Assembly: GCA_021845665.1 (NCBI GenBank)
Contig: JAJZVO010000015.1
Coordinates: 1 to 64,000 of the forward strand
From: Bacteroidota bacterium
Lineage (GTDB): Bacteria > Bacteroidota > Ignavibacteria > Kryptoniales > JAKASW01
DNA: 64,000 nucleotides
Direction of reading: 5' to 3'
Of this stretch, positions 53,715-61,787 are shown one piece after another; the first letter of the stretch is position 1, and every line of letters begins with the position of its first letter. The notes beneath the pieces are model-generated. The model did not search any database, was not told the origin of the DNA, and worked only from the letters and a program-made list of their open reading frames with translations. Both the position numbers and the translations under genes were made by a program.

Positions 53715-54509
53715 TCAGATATCAAAACTGCTCAACTCAACATCCTCTTCCTCCCCGTCCGGTTTCCGGGGAGAGACAAGCGCCTTAATGTGTTCCGCGA
53801 GCCATCGGACGAGTCCACCGGCAATATACAGCAGGAAGAGCCAGAACAGTGCCTTGCCCATGGTAGCGATTGTGATGATGACACCGATGGTGAAAATTGT
53901 GAACTTCAACGGGTGCGCACGTATCGCCCTTTTGCTAAACTTCGGAAGGGCATCGTACCTTACCGTGCTTACCATCAGGAGCGAGAGGGCCACTGCGAGG
54001 ACCGGGAGAAACGGTGCCGCGTCGGGATTCAGCCAACCAATACTCCGTTCGTAAAAGAGAAGGACGAAAGAACTGATCGTGATCGCGCTCGAAGGAATAG
54101 GAAGGCCTTTGAAATAACTTTTGTCAAAACCGACCAGTTGGACATTGAACCGTGCGAGTCGCAATCCACCGAATACCATTACCATGGCGCTTGCGAGGGT
54201 ACCCATCGGCCCGAGACTATGAAGCCCAATCTGGTAAATCATAAACGACGGGGCGACGCCAAACGACACAAGGTCGGATAAGGAGTCGAGCTCCACACCG
54301 AACTCGCTGGAGCTTTTTGTCAGTCGCGCCATGACGCCATCCAGGCTGTCGAATATCGCAGCGAGCACTATCAGCCAGGAGGCAGACACGAAATCGTGAT
54401 TTGAAGAGGAGAGGATGGACATGAAGCCCGAGAACATATTGAGAATTGTGAAGAAGCTCGGAATTACCGCCCGGGAAATATGGATGTTGTACTTTCGTTT
54501 TCTACTCAT
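53715..54509 (-). CDS. pssA: CDP-diacylglycerol-serine O-phosphatidyltransferase
   Basis: A 264-residue membrane enzyme making phosphatidylserine. The CDP-alcohol phosphatidyltransferase motif is DSLDGVMARLTKSSSEFGVELDSLSDLVSFGVAPS (D-x2-D-G-x2-A-R...G...D-x3-D). Several helices follow. The start MSRKRKYN at 54509 overlaps the end of psd by 8 bp; the frame is open upstream but inside psd. With psd it makes phosphatidylethanolamine. Confidence 0.94.
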   Translation of the reverse strand: MSRKRKYNIHISRAVIPSFFTILNMFSGFMSILSSSNHDFVSASWLIVLAAIFDSLDGVMARLTKSSSEFGVELDSLSDLVSFGVAPSFMIYQIGLHSLGPMGTLASAMVMVFGGLRLARFNVQLVGFDKSYFKGLPIPSSAITISSFVLLFYERSIGWLNPDAAPFLPVLAVALSLLMVSTVRYDALPKFSKRAIRAHPLKFTIFTIGVIITIATMGKALFWLFLLYIAGGLVRWLAEHIKALVSPRKPDGEEEDVELSSFDI

Positions 54510-55176
54510 TTTGCAGAACTCCCAAGATTGTGCTGCCGCCAAAAGTTTTGTCGCCCAGTTTTATTTTTAGTTCGCAATTGAGGGGAAGCATCACGTCGAC
54601 TCGCGAACCGAATTTAATCATCCCAAATCTGTCGCCAGCATTGACCCTCTGACCCTCTTTCAATTCACACACGATCCTTCTCGCGATGAAACCTGCGATC
54701 TGTTTGAAGAGGAGCCGCTGTCCCCTGTTTTCCAAACCGATCAGCATCCGTTCATTTCTCTCGCTCGATTTATCGTCGAATGCTACAACGTATTCACCCT
54801 TCACATATTTCAGGAACTTCACCTCCCCGCTCATCGGTATCCTGTTGACATGCACGTTTGCGGGCGACATGAATATGCTCACCATTTTGGCTCTTGATTC
54901 CAGGTATTCGTTCTCCTCTGTTTCGCCGACAAAAACGACTTTGCCGTCGGCGGGCGCGATTATCACCTCATCGCCCGAATCCTGGGGAACACGATCCGGG
55001 TCGCGAAAGAAATAGAGCGTAAATCCTAACGCGATTAGGGCCGCTACGTCCAAAGCTATCTTAACCGGTTGGATTGGAACCAGGAAGGAAACAAAGACCA
55101 GCAATACGCACGCAACGAGGATAACCGCGATCACGTCGGATCCGTAACGTGCCAACTTAGGGAACATTTGTGTCAA
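54502..55176 (-). CDS. psd: Phosphatidylserine decarboxylase proenzyme (short type)
   Basis: A 224-residue decarboxylase that converts phosphatidylserine to phosphatidylethanolamine. Two N-terminal membrane helices precede IIAPADGKVVFVGE and SIFMSPANVHVNRIPMSGEV. The self-cleavage site forming the pyruvoyl group is GGSTILG near the C-terminus. The length fits the short PsdA-related subclass found in Bacteroidota and archaea. It overlaps purC upstream by 4 bp and pssA downstream by 8 bp. Confidence 0.95.
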   Translation of the reverse strand: MTQMFPKLARYGSDVIAVILVACVLLVFVSFLVPIQPVKIALDVAALIALGFTLYFFRDPDRVPQDSGDEVIIAPADGKVVFVGETEENEYLESRAKMVSIFMSPANVHVNRIPMSGEVKFLKYVKGEYVVAFDDKSSERNERMLIGLENRGQRLLFKQIAGFIARRIVCELKEGQRVNAGDRFGMIKFGSRVDVMLPLNCELKIKLGDKTFGGSTILGVLQNE

Positions 55177-55916
55177 GCCTTGCGCTTAGGCGCCACAGCG
55201 CCACGCGGTGCGGAAGGGAGAATTCGGGTGTAAACCAGTTGATAATATCTTGAAGCTTCCCGCGAATCGTGAGAAGCGGTAACTGAAATTTCTTCGCCGG
55301 TGGTATTGTCTATAACAGTCATGTTCTCAGGTGAAATCTCATCACCCAACATTATCACACCCTTGTACTTCCCAAATTTCATCGTAATATCGACCAGGGT
55401 AAAACCCCGTCTTTCCATAAAACTCTTCATGACAGCGTCGATTTTACTAGCGAGTCTGTTCATCGTCCGGAATTCATCCGGTGTAACATGCTGCAGGGCG
55501 TAGAGATGAGAATCGTTTACAAAATGTTCACCACTCTCATCCTGCAAGAGATACTCGAAGACCGGAAAAGCAAGTGGCTGCTTAGTCTTGAAATGTTTGA
55601 AACGTTTCACAAAAGACTGCGAAGCGATATTCCTTACCGTAACTTCGACCGGGATAACACTCAGTCTCTTGATAAGAAGTTCGCTGCCGTTTTGACTGAA
55701 GAAGTGTGTGGGGATTTGGTAAGTCTCGAGGTAAGCGAAAATAAACGCCTGCAGTTCTGCAGCTATCTTCGGCCTGTCTTTGATCTTGAATATCTTTTTC
55801 CCGTCAACCCCCAACTCCGATCGAAATTCAGCCAAAAGAATATCATCCTGAGGAAGCGAGTAGAGTATCTTCGACCTCCCTCTGGATAGAATCAGTCTTT
55901 TTTCCTTATTCGCCAA
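55173..55916 (-). CDS. purC: Phosphoribosylaminoimidazole-succinocarboxamide synthase
   Basis: A 247-residue SAICAR synthetase of purine biosynthesis. GRSKILYSLPQDDILLAEFRSELGVDG is the ATP-binding start. LLIKRLSVIPVEVTVRNIASQSF and LVDITMKFGKYKGVIMLGDEISPENM follow, the last being the conserved metal/ATP loop. In several relatives GRTKILYxT is seen where SRGRSKILYSL stands here. It is the first gene of a compact purC-psd-pssA-purS-purQ-tatA-tatA group. Confidence 0.95.
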   Translation of the reverse strand: MANKEKRLILSRGRSKILYSLPQDDILLAEFRSELGVDGKKIFKIKDRPKIAAELQAFIFAYLETYQIPTHFFSQNGSELLIKRLSVIPVEVTVRNIASQSFVKRFKHFKTKQPLAFPVFEYLLQDESGEHFVNDSHLYALQHVTPDEFRTMNRLASKIDAVMKSFMERRGFTLVDITMKFGKYKGVIMLGDEISPENMTVIDNTTGEEISVTASHDSREASRYYQLVYTRILPSAPRGAVAPKRKA

Positions 55917-56149
55917 TAAACCTCCGCTGAAATTCTAAAAATAATAACAAAAAGCTTCGGAAAAGTCAAGATGCTAACTTATTGATTCAGCGAAACTTAT
56001 AAAATCTCAGAAGGGCACTCGATTACACTAAAAATTTGGTGGGTTTTTCTTACAAAACAATGGAAGAATGGAATGAAAAAGAGGTTAGATGTATCGTATT
56101 ATCGTACCATTAGATGTGCACTCCGTCACACCTTTAGCCAAATCGCGAC

Positions 56150-56872
56150 TCACGCCGGATCAGCAGACGAGTCAACCCAAAAGGCAAGTTTCCCTTTTAC
56201 CGGTTCAATTCCCCTTGCCGGGAAGAGATGGTAATCACTTTCCGTATTTACCACTTTACTCAGGGCCGGACGCTTGTCGCTGCCCGCAATCAAGAAATAG
56301 ATCGAGGCGGACCTATTGAGAATGGGATAAGTAAGCGTGATTCGGCTAGACGGAGTCGCGGGAACATCGACCGCCGTTACCCATTTGCGGCATTCGTCCA
56401 GCACCTTCGAATGTGGAAAGAGCGACGCAGTGTGCCCCTCCTTCCCCATTCCGAGTAATAGCAAATCGAAAGTCTCGCCCACATCTTGAAAGAAATTCCT
56501 GAGCACTCTCTCATAGGCCGACGCTGCCTTATCCGTTCCCGACAAGTCTGTACGAATCGGATGAATGTTACCCTTCGGTATTGGAACAAGGTCAAGCAGT
56601 GTTTCTTTTGCCATCAGGTAATTGCTTTTCTTATCGGAGTGCGGTACGTACCGCTCGTCTCCGAAGAAGATCGAGACCGAATCCCACGGAATCTCGTCAC
56701 GGTACCGAGTGGCAAGGAGATGATGGAGCGCTCTCGGCGTGTTTCCACCAGAAAGGGCGACAGAACAGGCCCCTTTTCGACTGACGGTTTCAGAGATGAG
56801 GCTGCACACATCTGCAGCGGCAGCCTCGCTCAATTCGTCAAGGTTGTCGAACCTTTTTAATTCTCCTCTCAT
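56150..56872 (-). CDS. pgl: 6-phosphogluconolactonase
   Basis: A 240-residue lactonase of the oxidative pentose phosphate pathway. Motifs are SVALSGGNTPRALHHLL, VSIFFGDERYVPHSDKKSNY and LLLLGMGKEGHTASLFPHS, with the active-site histidine in the last. The ATG at 56872 overlaps the zwf stop (ATGA); the frame allows a start four codons earlier at 56884. It is the last gene of the GH15-gnd-zwf-pgl operon. Confidence 0.95.
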   Translation of the reverse strand: MRGELKRFDNLDELSEAAAADVCSLISETVSRKGACSVALSGGNTPRALHHLLATRYRDEIPWDSVSIFFGDERYVPHSDKKSNYLMAKETLLDLVPIPKGNIHPIRTDLSGTDKAASAYERVLRNFFQDVGETFDLLLLGMGKEGHTASLFPHSKVLDECRKWVTAVDVPATPSSRITLTYPILNRSASIYFLIAGSDKRPALSKVVNTESDYHLFPARGIEPVKGKLAFWVDSSADPA

Positions 56873-58311
56873 ATCGTAGACCACTTTTCGCCTTCCAGCA
56901 GCCTTTCTGCTTCGACCGGGCCCCAGGTGCCTGAGGCGTACCTATGCACATCGAACTTCTGCGACAGTAGCGGAGTATAGAGTTCCCACGAAGACTCGAC
57001 CTCATCCGCGCGAACAAAGAGAGTCTGGTCCCCCCTCAAGACATCCAGGAGCAGAGTCTCGTAGGCATCCGGTATTCTTCCGAACACCTCACCGTACTGG
57101 AAGTGGAGCCTCTGTGTGGAGAGTTTATAAGCATCTCCAGGTTCTTTCACCTTGAAAGAAAGATCGAAGCCTTCATTTGGCTGGAGAGTCATAATCAGTT
57201 TGTTCGGCTGAATGTCCTTTATAGAGAACTGGCCGAAGATTGATACAGGAGGGCGCCTGAAAGTAATCGCGACTTCGGTTATTCCCTTGAACATCCTCTT
57301 TCCGGTCCTGAGAATGAAAGGGACGCCCTGCCAGCGCCAATTTGATATGTTGAGTTTTAGCGCAACATATGTCTCGGTCTTAGAGTCGGGGCTGACTCTC
57401 TCTTCTTCGAGGTATCCCTCCACTTCTCTTCCCTGCACAGCGCCCCGCATATATTGGCCGAACACGACATTGTCGGGAGAGATCGGTGAAATAGCCTTCA
57501 ACACCTTTACCTTCTCATGCCGGACGGCATCGGCCTCGAGAGCAGTCGGGACTTCCATCGCGGTAAGTGTGGTTATTTGCGTGAGATGATTCTGAATCAT
57601 ATCACGAAGGGCGCCGACCCCGTCATAATATCCGCCTCTGTGTTCCGCGCCGACGGTCTCCGCGACGGTGATTTCGACGCGTTCAATTCTATCCCTGTTC
57701 CACAACGACTCGAACATCGCGTTGCTGAAACGGAAGGCAATAAGGTTCTGGACGGTCTCCTTGCCGAGGTAATGGTCGATCCTGTAAATCTGCGACTCGT
57801 TGAAATAGTTGTGCACGAGCGCGTTCAGGTCGCGCGCCGACTGGAGATCCTGGCCGAACGGTTTTTCGACGACAAGCTTCACATCTCCCTTGCTCTTGTT
57901 AAGCCCTACCTCGCCAATGTTCTTGATGGCGTTCGGAAAAACAGATGGAGGTACCGCGAGATAGAAGATCCTGTTGCCTGTGAGATTTGATTTCTTCTCA
58001 AGTTCCAGGATCCGGTCGGACAGCGACTTGTACTCTTCCAGCGAGCCGCCTCCCACAGAGTGGTAGTAAACCCAGTCGAAGGATTCACTTCTTGCGTCGC
58101 GGTCGATCCCCTCCTCTTCGACCGAACGTGCAACGAAATCGCGGTACGAGTCGTCATTGTGTTTCTTTCCGGTTCCCGCGCCGATAAGCAGAAATTCCGA
58201 GAGATGTCTTTCGCGAAGCCTGCAGATGGCGGGGAGAAGTTTCCTCCTTGCCAGGTCGCCGGTGCCGCCAACGATCACGAGCAGATACGGAGGGATCCTT
58301 TTCCCATTCAT
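56869..58311 (-). CDS. zwf: Glucose-6-phosphate 1-dehydrogenase
   Basis: A 480-residue enzyme oxidising glucose-6-phosphate to 6-phosphogluconolactone with NADP+. The N-terminal dinucleotide motif is VIVGGTGDLARRKLLPAI, the active site RIDHYLGKETVQNL, and the substrate region FILRTGKRMFKGITEV. The start MNGKRIPPY at 58311 is chosen because homology begins there; it lies one base beyond the stop codon of gnd. It overlaps pgl by 4 bp. Confidence 0.97.
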   Translation of the reverse strand: MNGKRIPPYLLVIVGGTGDLARRKLLPAICRLRERHLSEFLLIGAGTGKKHNDDSYRDFVARSVEEEGIDRDARSESFDWVYYHSVGGGSLEEYKSLSDRILELEKKSNLTGNRIFYLAVPPSVFPNAIKNIGEVGLNKSKGDVKLVVEKPFGQDLQSARDLNALVHNYFNESQIYRIDHYLGKETVQNLIAFRFSNAMFESLWNRDRIERVEITVAETVGAEHRGGYYDGVGALRDMIQNHLTQITTLTAMEVPTALEADAVRHEKVKVLKAISPISPDNVVFGQYMRGAVQGREVEGYLEEERVSPDSKTETYVALKLNISNWRWQGVPFILRTGKRMFKGITEVAITFRRPPVSIFGQFSIKDIQPNKLIMTLQPNEGFDLSFKVKEPGDAYKLSTQRLHFQYGEVFGRIPDAYETLLLDVLRGDQTLFVRADEVESSWELYTPLLSQKFDVHRYASGTWGPVEAERLLEGEKWSTI

Positions 58312-58312
58312 A

Positions 58313-59221
58313 TTACTTTCCCTCCTTGACTGCGTGGCCGCCGAACTCATGCCTCATCATGGCGAGGAGCCTTCCACCGAACTCTTCGGCGTCCTGACTC
58401 GAGAATCTCTCATACAGCGACTGGGTTATGACCGGAAGCGACACGCCGAGCTCGATAGCTTCCAGCGCAGTCCATCTTCCTTCTCCCGAATCGGCGACAA
58501 ACGGTGCAATCCCCTTAAGATCCTGATCCTTTTTCAGGGCGTCGGCTGTCAAATCGAGCAGCCAGCTTCTTACGACACTCCCGAATCTCCAGATCTCCGC
58601 AATCTGGTGAAGATTAAGGTCAAATTCGCTTTTTTTCTTTAGAAGCTCGAAGCCTTCTGCGTAGGCTTCCATAAGGCCGTATTCGATTCCATTGTGGACC
58701 ATCTTGACGAAATGGCCGGAGCCGCTAGGGCCGACATGCCCCCATCCTTTCTCTTTCCCCGGGGCGAGGGCCTCGAAGACCGGCTTCATGAGATTGACTG
58801 CCCTGGAATCTCCTCCCACCATCATACTATAACCTTCCTTCAGCCCCCAAATACCTCCACTGACTCCGGCGTCAATCATGCTGATTCCATGGTCTTCCAG
58901 CTTTTTCGCCCGTCGGACTGAATCCTTGTAATAAGAATTTCCACCATCGATGAGAACATCTCCCGGCTTGAGCTTCGGGATGAGCATGTCTATTGTATCG
59001 TCGACGGGTTTTCCGGCCGGCACCATAATCCACACGATCTTCGGTGAGGAAAGCTTCGACATCAGATCATCTATGGAATTCGCGCCTTCATTTCCGTCGT
59101 CGACGATTTTCCTTACGGCCTGCGGGTCTCTGTCGAAACCTACTACTTTATGTCCCCCTTCAAGGAGTCTTTTAGCCATATTGGCCCCCATCTTTCCTAA
59201 TCCTATTAGACCTATTTTCAT
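58313..59221 (-). CDS. gnd: 6-phosphogluconate dehydrogenase, decarboxylating (short form)
   Basis: A 302-residue enzyme of the short GndA/YqeC type. MKIGLIGLGKMGANMAKRLLEGGHKVVGFDRD is the NAD(P) site, and the acidic residue in GFDRD, rather than a basic residue, hints at NAD preference. Substrate motifs are DAGVSGGIWGLKEGYSMMVGG and SGHFVKMVHNGIEYGLMEAY, including the catalytic lysine. It lies between the GH15 gene (12 bp) and zwf (1 bp). Confidence 0.95.
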   Translation of the reverse strand: MKIGLIGLGKMGANMAKRLLEGGHKVVGFDRDPQAVRKIVDDGNEGANSIDDLMSKLSSPKIVWIMVPAGKPVDDTIDMLIPKLKPGDVLIDGGNSYYKDSVRRAKKLEDHGISMIDAGVSGGIWGLKEGYSMMVGGDSRAVNLMKPVFEALAPGKEKGWGHVGPSGSGHFVKMVHNGIEYGLMEAYAEGFELLKKKSEFDLNLHQIAEIWRFGSVVRSWLLDLTADALKKDQDLKGIAPFVADSGEGRWTALEAIELGVSLPVITQSLYERFSSQDAEEFGGRLLAMMRHEFGGHAVKEGK

Positions 59222-59233
59222 TTGATTATCTCC

Positions 59234-61621
59234 TTATTCAATTGAAACCGAAAAGTTTGTTCCCTCCCAGTTATTGGACTCTCTCCAATAGAAAGTAAAC
59301 AAAATATTGCCGTCTTCGTTCACTTCAGAAACGTCGATATCCGCGACGTGAAGCCCGAGCAGCGTGTCAATGGTCTGAGTATCGTGGACATTTCTCCAGC
59401 CATCGGAAGACCAATGAATGACCGAAGGGGCCAGGACTTCTATTCTCAGTTTAAGTCCCTTTTTAATCGATCTTATTTTGTGATTGAATCTCCAGGGTGC
59501 GTACGCGGAGGGATGTTTTTCCTTGACGTATCTCTGGACAGTTTGGGGAGGTGTATCGAAGACCGAGCCCTCTTCGAGCGATCTTGCGAGCTTGATGTAC
59601 TCGGCGTGCGCCCAGACGAGCGGCATGGCAGAACCAGACGGGCGTCCAAAGAAGAGTTCTCTCTCCGTAATATCCGGCGAGTCCCAAATCTGTTCCGGTA
59701 GAAGTCCGCCTTCGCCGGCGAATGACTCCATGGCCTTCATGAGTTTCCTGGCGCCGTCCTTGTTTCCATTCGCGAGTTCATAGTGCGCTCTCTCCCCGGT
59801 AAGAAGGGGCCACGCCCGCCCCACGCCGGTGCCGTCAAAAGGCGTACCGTCGTCATGTTCGCCGTAACCATCATCGTTGTACCTGTGCCATGACGAACCG
59901 GTGGGTGTTTCGACGCGAAGCAACTTGTCGATTGCTTTCACGGTGTTAATGATCCTTGGATCGGAGGCGGCGCGAAGTCCGAGCCTGACAAGCGCAAGGG
60001 CGTCAGGGCTGACGATGTGGGTCGCTTTCATATTTGTATCTGCCGGTGGGCGGTTCTTTATCGGCACGTAGCCATCCTTGGGCGAACCGGATTCCGCGAC
60101 ATCAATGGGTGAAATGCGGACGTAGTAGCCTTCCACTCCGAGTTCGCTCGCGAGTTTGGTGTCGCTTACATAGATCCATCTTTCGATGCTCGAGTTCCAG
60201 GCGTCGGCCGACTCCAGAAGGTAATCGGCCATTTTGTCATCTTCAAATCGTCTTGCGTATTCGGCGGCAACGACCAGACCTGCAATTTCGGCAGCGAGCG
60301 TGAAAGGAGTGTAACCGGGATCTTCTTCCCAGCGGTCCTGCTGGCTTATGGGACCATTTCTCACGATAAAGCCTGCCGCACTGCGCACCATCGGCCAGAA
60401 ACGTTCGAGATCATCCGCGGTCAGAGCACCTTCCCTGAAGGCATGATCGACCAGGAGTATCGGAAGGGCGGATTCATCCATCTGTATGCCACCCCAGTAA
60501 GCTCTTCCGTCCATCCACATATTCTGCGGCCAATGGCCATCTATCTCCTGCGTAGCCTCGAGATACGTCAGCGCCTGCCTGACCTCTTCGTTTGCTCCGA
60601 AAGCAAGAAAAGCGCCGCCCGCCTCGACCATGTCGCGCGGCCAGACAAGGTGATATCCGCCAAGGTCGTCGTCACCTTTGGAAAATCCCCAGGGTATTGA
60701 AAGGCTGGCGATTATGCCGCCGGGCATATATACTCCGAGGTGAGCCTTGAGAACAACCTTGCTTATGCCATACAATTGCGGCTTCTGCTTGAACCTGGTC
60801 TTATCCTTGTTCCAGTTTTCCCAGAATGCAATGTATCTTTTATAAGAGCTATCGAATCCATCAAATAGAGATGCGAGCGCGTGATGTGCAGCTTCGTCGG
60901 GAGTTCTCCCGAAGCCAAGTGCCAGAACAAATTCACCGCCCGCCGATATGGCATCCAGTTCAGCTGTGAGCGCAATATTCCCGTCCTCCGCCTGATCGTA
61001 AAGTCTGGTTAGCTGCTTGTTGGCCTTAAGATCCTGCCATCCATCCGAGCTTCCGACAAATCCCGCCGAAGCTTTTTTGAAAGGTACGGAGGCGATCATC
61101 ACAAGCGCAAAACCGTCCCTGGAAGCGGTAAGGGCCTTCTTTCCTTTGAATTCACCAATCCACCCGGTATTCCCGGCGCCCCGGTTGGCAATATGAGGAG
61201 ACAATATTACGTGGACCCGGTAGTCCGACAAGTTGCCTATGAGAGGTGAGAACTTCACTCTCTGCAGGACGACGGGGCGTCTCGGGTCCGTTATTACACT
61301 TTTCTCGACCAGGTAGCGGTCTTGGTGACATTTATTTGTTAGAAGATAAGCCGGGATATCGGGCTCCAGGAAAGTTACTGAATGTTCGGTATCTCTCTTT
61401 TCCTCAGAAAAGAAGTCGTCTCCACTCGTAATTATGAGCTCCGCATCGCGGATCATTGCCTGATCCATACGCGGATAATAGACTTCGTTAAGTATACCGT
61501 GGGACAGCGTGAACAAAACTGGACTCACACCGGCGAAGGCGACGCCAATTCCTTCCTTTGCGCTGGACGTCCATCTGGCAGGTATGCCCGGCCATCCGGG
61601 CGCCATATTTGAAGTTGACAT
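59234..61621 (-). CDS. Glycoside hydrolase family 15 (glucoamylase-like), cytosolic
   Basis: A 795-residue GH15 enzyme with no signal peptide, so probably cytosolic. The N-terminal beta-sandwich (about residues 20-270) precedes an (alpha/alpha)6 barrel with GGYHLVWPRDMVEAG and the two catalytic-acid regions GGIQMDESALPILL and GEGGLLPEQIWD. Such enzymes release beta-glucose from alpha-glucans, dextran or trehalose. A C-terminal beta-rich extension of about 110 residues follows the barrel. It is the first gene of an operon with gnd, zwf and pgl, so released glucose could feed NAD(P)H production. Confidence 0.88.
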   Translation of the reverse strand: MSTSNMAPGWPGIPARWTSSAKEGIGVAFAGVSPVLFTLSHGILNEVYYPRMDQAMIRDAELIITSGDDFFSEEKRDTEHSVTFLEPDIPAYLLTNKCHQDRYLVEKSVITDPRRPVVLQRVKFSPLIGNLSDYRVHVILSPHIANRGAGNTGWIGEFKGKKALTASRDGFALVMIASVPFKKASAGFVGSSDGWQDLKANKQLTRLYDQAEDGNIALTAELDAISAGGEFVLALGFGRTPDEAAHHALASLFDGFDSSYKRYIAFWENWNKDKTRFKQKPQLYGISKVVLKAHLGVYMPGGIIASLSIPWGFSKGDDDLGGYHLVWPRDMVEAGGAFLAFGANEEVRQALTYLEATQEIDGHWPQNMWMDGRAYWGGIQMDESALPILLVDHAFREGALTADDLERFWPMVRSAAGFIVRNGPISQQDRWEEDPGYTPFTLAAEIAGLVVAAEYARRFEDDKMADYLLESADAWNSSIERWIYVSDTKLASELGVEGYYVRISPIDVAESGSPKDGYVPIKNRPPADTNMKATHIVSPDALALVRLGLRAASDPRIINTVKAIDKLLRVETPTGSSWHRYNDDGYGEHDDGTPFDGTGVGRAWPLLTGERAHYELANGNKDGARKLMKAMESFAGEGGLLPEQIWDSPDITERELFFGRPSGSAMPLVWAHAEYIKLARSLEEGSVFDTPPQTVQRYVKEKHPSAYAPWRFNHKIRSIKKGLKLRIEVLAPSVIHWSSDGWRNVHDTQTIDTLLGLHVADIDVSEVNEDGNILFTFYWRESNNWEGTNFSVSIE

Positions 61622-61787
61622 AAGGTAGTTCCTCTCTTTCCCTTATCTCATTTTAAGACACCTTAAGTATTATGGCAAGGAAGAGAAGGTTAAAACGAGA
61701 TTAAAGTCTTTTCATGGACATGGACGAGGCAATAACGCAGAGAGAAGTGCGCGTGTCTTTGAACCGGGCGGCCCGTCGCGGGTCAGA

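Noticed and set aside
61725-61760. A further copy of the CGCAGAGAG-type repeat upstream of the GH15 operon
   Set aside because: Only about ten matching bases are present without an inverted partner, which is not enough to call an element.
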